A stretch of DNA of 64,000 bases from Candidatus Hydrogenedentota bacterium. Lineage in GTDB: Bacteria; Hydrogenedentota; Hydrogenedentia; Hydrogenedentales; SLHB01. This document shows, in pieces, positions 63,131 to 64,000 of the stretch (within the stretch, counting starts at the first letter, position 1; each line of letters starts with the position of its first letter). The notes beneath the pieces are model-generated. The model did not search any database, had not been told where the DNA came from, and saw nothing but the letters and a program-made list of their open reading frames with translations. The stretch covers positions 124,001 through 188,000 of the forward strand of contig JAKPDK010000184.1 of the NCBI GenBank assembly GCA_029552745.1, given 5' to 3'. The position numbers and the translations under genes are program-made.

Positions 63131-63319
63131 AATAGTTGTATTGTACTCCTATTTGCTTTCTCCTGCATTACTGAAAAAGCCGATGTCGTGTTTTGGAAAA
63201 AGAAAAACGAAATCAGTCTGCAGGCGATAAAAGAAAGATTTTAAGCGACTTTTGTCGATAATTCAAAAACAGAAGAAAACCACGTAAGGAAAACCCGCTT
63301 TTCAGCCGATTTGTCGTCT

Positions 63320-64000
63320 TTATACGGACGGTGGCAAAACCTTGATGTCGGGGTATTCGCCAAACAATCTCGCGCGAAACGCCGCTAGCAGGTGTTCGCG
63401 ATTCAACCGCGCGATGTTGGCTACCCGAATCCCTTTAGGACACGCCGCCTCACATTCATAATGGTTGGAGCATGCCCCAAACCCTTCCGCATCCATTTGA
63501 CGTACCATCTTTTGAACACGGCGCCACCGCTCGGGACGGCCCTGCGGCAGCAAAGACAAGTGGCTTACTTTGGCTGCGACAAAAAGCATCGCAGACCCAT
63601 TCGGACAAGCCGCCACGCATGCGCCGCAGCCGATACACTGCGCGGCTTCGAAGGCGGCATCCGCATGCTCTTTCGAGACCGGAAGGGCGTGGGCGTCGGG
63701 CGCTTGTCCTGTACGAACGGAAATGTAACCGCCTGAAGCGATGATGCGGTCGAGCGCAGACCTATCCACAATTAGGTCTTTGATAACAGGAAACACACGG
63801 GAACGCCAGGGCTCTATAACAAGAACATCGCCGTCGCGGAACTTTCTCATGTGAAGCTGACAAAGCGTCGTCTCCCGCTCGTGTCCGTGAGCGTGGCCAT
63901 TTACCACCGCACCGCAGGAACCGCAGATTCCTTCCCGACAGTCATGGTCAAACGCAATAGGCTCTTTTCCCTGAAGGGTCAGTTCCTTGTTCACTATATC
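63320..64000 (-). CDS. sdhB: Succinate dehydrogenase iron-sulfur subunit, partial
   Basis: The visible 226 residues cover most of an SdhB/FrdB protein; the frame is open through the window edge, so the start lies beyond 64000. The 2Fe-2S ligands are in [10 protein letters not shown] with a later Cys in TTLCQLH, the 4Fe-4S ligands in [14 protein letters not shown] and the 3Fe-4S ligands in [14 protein letters not shown]. It passes electrons from the flavoprotein to quinone. The length and motif spacing fit the Bacteroidota-type subunit. SdhA and SdhC are expected upstream, outside the window. Confidence 0.92.
   Translation of the reverse strand, partial: DIVNKELTLQGKEPIAFDHDCREGICGSCGAVVNGHAHGHERETTLCQLHMRKFRDGDVLVIEPWRSRVFPVIKDLIVDRSALDRIIASGGYISVRTGQAPDAHALPVSKEHADAAFEAAQCIGCGACVAACPNGSAMLFVAAKVSHLSLLPQGRPERWRRVQKMVRQMDAEGFGACSNHYECEAACPKGIRVANIARLNREHLLAAFRARLFGEYPDIKVLPPSV

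Noticed and set aside
1-64000. CRISPR array or rRNA operon
   Set aside because: No regularly spaced direct repeats, cas genes or rRNA-like sequence were found by eye.

Overview
The window is bacterial chromosome from a Gram-negative-type organism. It carries a lipoprotein murein transglycosylase with LysM repeats, a PspB/PspC pair, a GmhA-type heptose isomerase, a type IV pilus retraction-type ATPase, secreted and lipid-anchored enzymes with signal peptides, and a quinone-linked succinate dehydrogenase subunit. The mix of a prepilin-like H-X9-DG protein beside an AraC regulator and glycosidases, secreted FG-GAP and beta-propeller proteins, a pectate-lyase-like protein and homodimeric pyruvate dehydrogenase recalls uncultured polymer-degrading lineages (PVC, Hydrogenedentota or Sumerlaeota-like). 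That placement is an inference from gene content; no marker here fixes the phylum. Most of the window is compositionally even, with one clearly AT-rich island (about 10.3-13.3 kb).

Layout. 0-5 kb: pspB/pspC-like pair, then a minus-strand cluster of two PTS EIIA proteins (one fused to CBS domains), an ion transporter and a gmhA-like isomerase. 5-10 kb: a secreted propeller-phosphoesterase and a transketolase. 10.1-13.5 kb: an AT-rich restriction-modification operon (controller, endonuclease, methyltransferase, trypsin-like protease) flanked by about 125-bp inverted repeats and abutting tRNA-Ser(CGA). 14.5-17.2 kb: MltD-like transglycosylase with six LysM domains. 17.6-26 kb: a minus-strand carbohydrate locus (AraC regulator, prepilin-like protein, ADP-ribosylglycohydrolase-like protein, TIM-barrel protein, GH95-like hydrolase). 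26.4-29.5 kb: PilT-like ATPase, a DnaA-box-like cluster, rsmD, nrdR. 29.5-35.5 kb: a large secreted hydrolase-like protein and a hybrid sensor kinase. 35.8-42.9 kb: aceE-aceF, an FGGY sugar kinase, lpdA. 43-47.3 kb: pectate-lyase/SUMF1 fusion and an FG-GAP protein interrupted by an in-frame amber codon. 47.9 kb: tRNA-Pro(CGG).

48.0-51.5 kb is a run of minus-strand genes (mazEF, a ClC antiporter, a higBA-type pair), each separated by an attC-like palindromic site. It resembles a cluster of integron cassettes without an integrase. It is followed by non-coding sequence and a deleted IS256-family remnant. 53.4-59.4 kb: a beta-propeller lipoprotein, an overlapping NAD-salvage operon (Nudix, pncA, pncB) and a small secreted protein. 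60-64 kb: a small hydrophobic ORF, a TPR protein, pgl, an aminotransferase and a truncated sdhB at the window edge.

The most unusual signals are: (1) the integrase-less attC-like cassette run with toxin-antitoxin genes; (2) two genes that stop early at a conserved aromatic position while the reading frame continues to an overlap with the next start codon (FG-GAP gene, TAG for an expected Trp; HigB-like toxin, TAA for an expected Tyr); (3) a module found twice, at 4.5-5.0 kb and 59.6-60.2 kb: palindromic element, small minus-strand ORF, promoter with conserved geometry, then a different small hydrophobic ORF; (4) a dispersed 140-bp palindromic element in three full and two partial copies; and (5) the inverted-repeat-bounded restriction-modification island with a serine protease.
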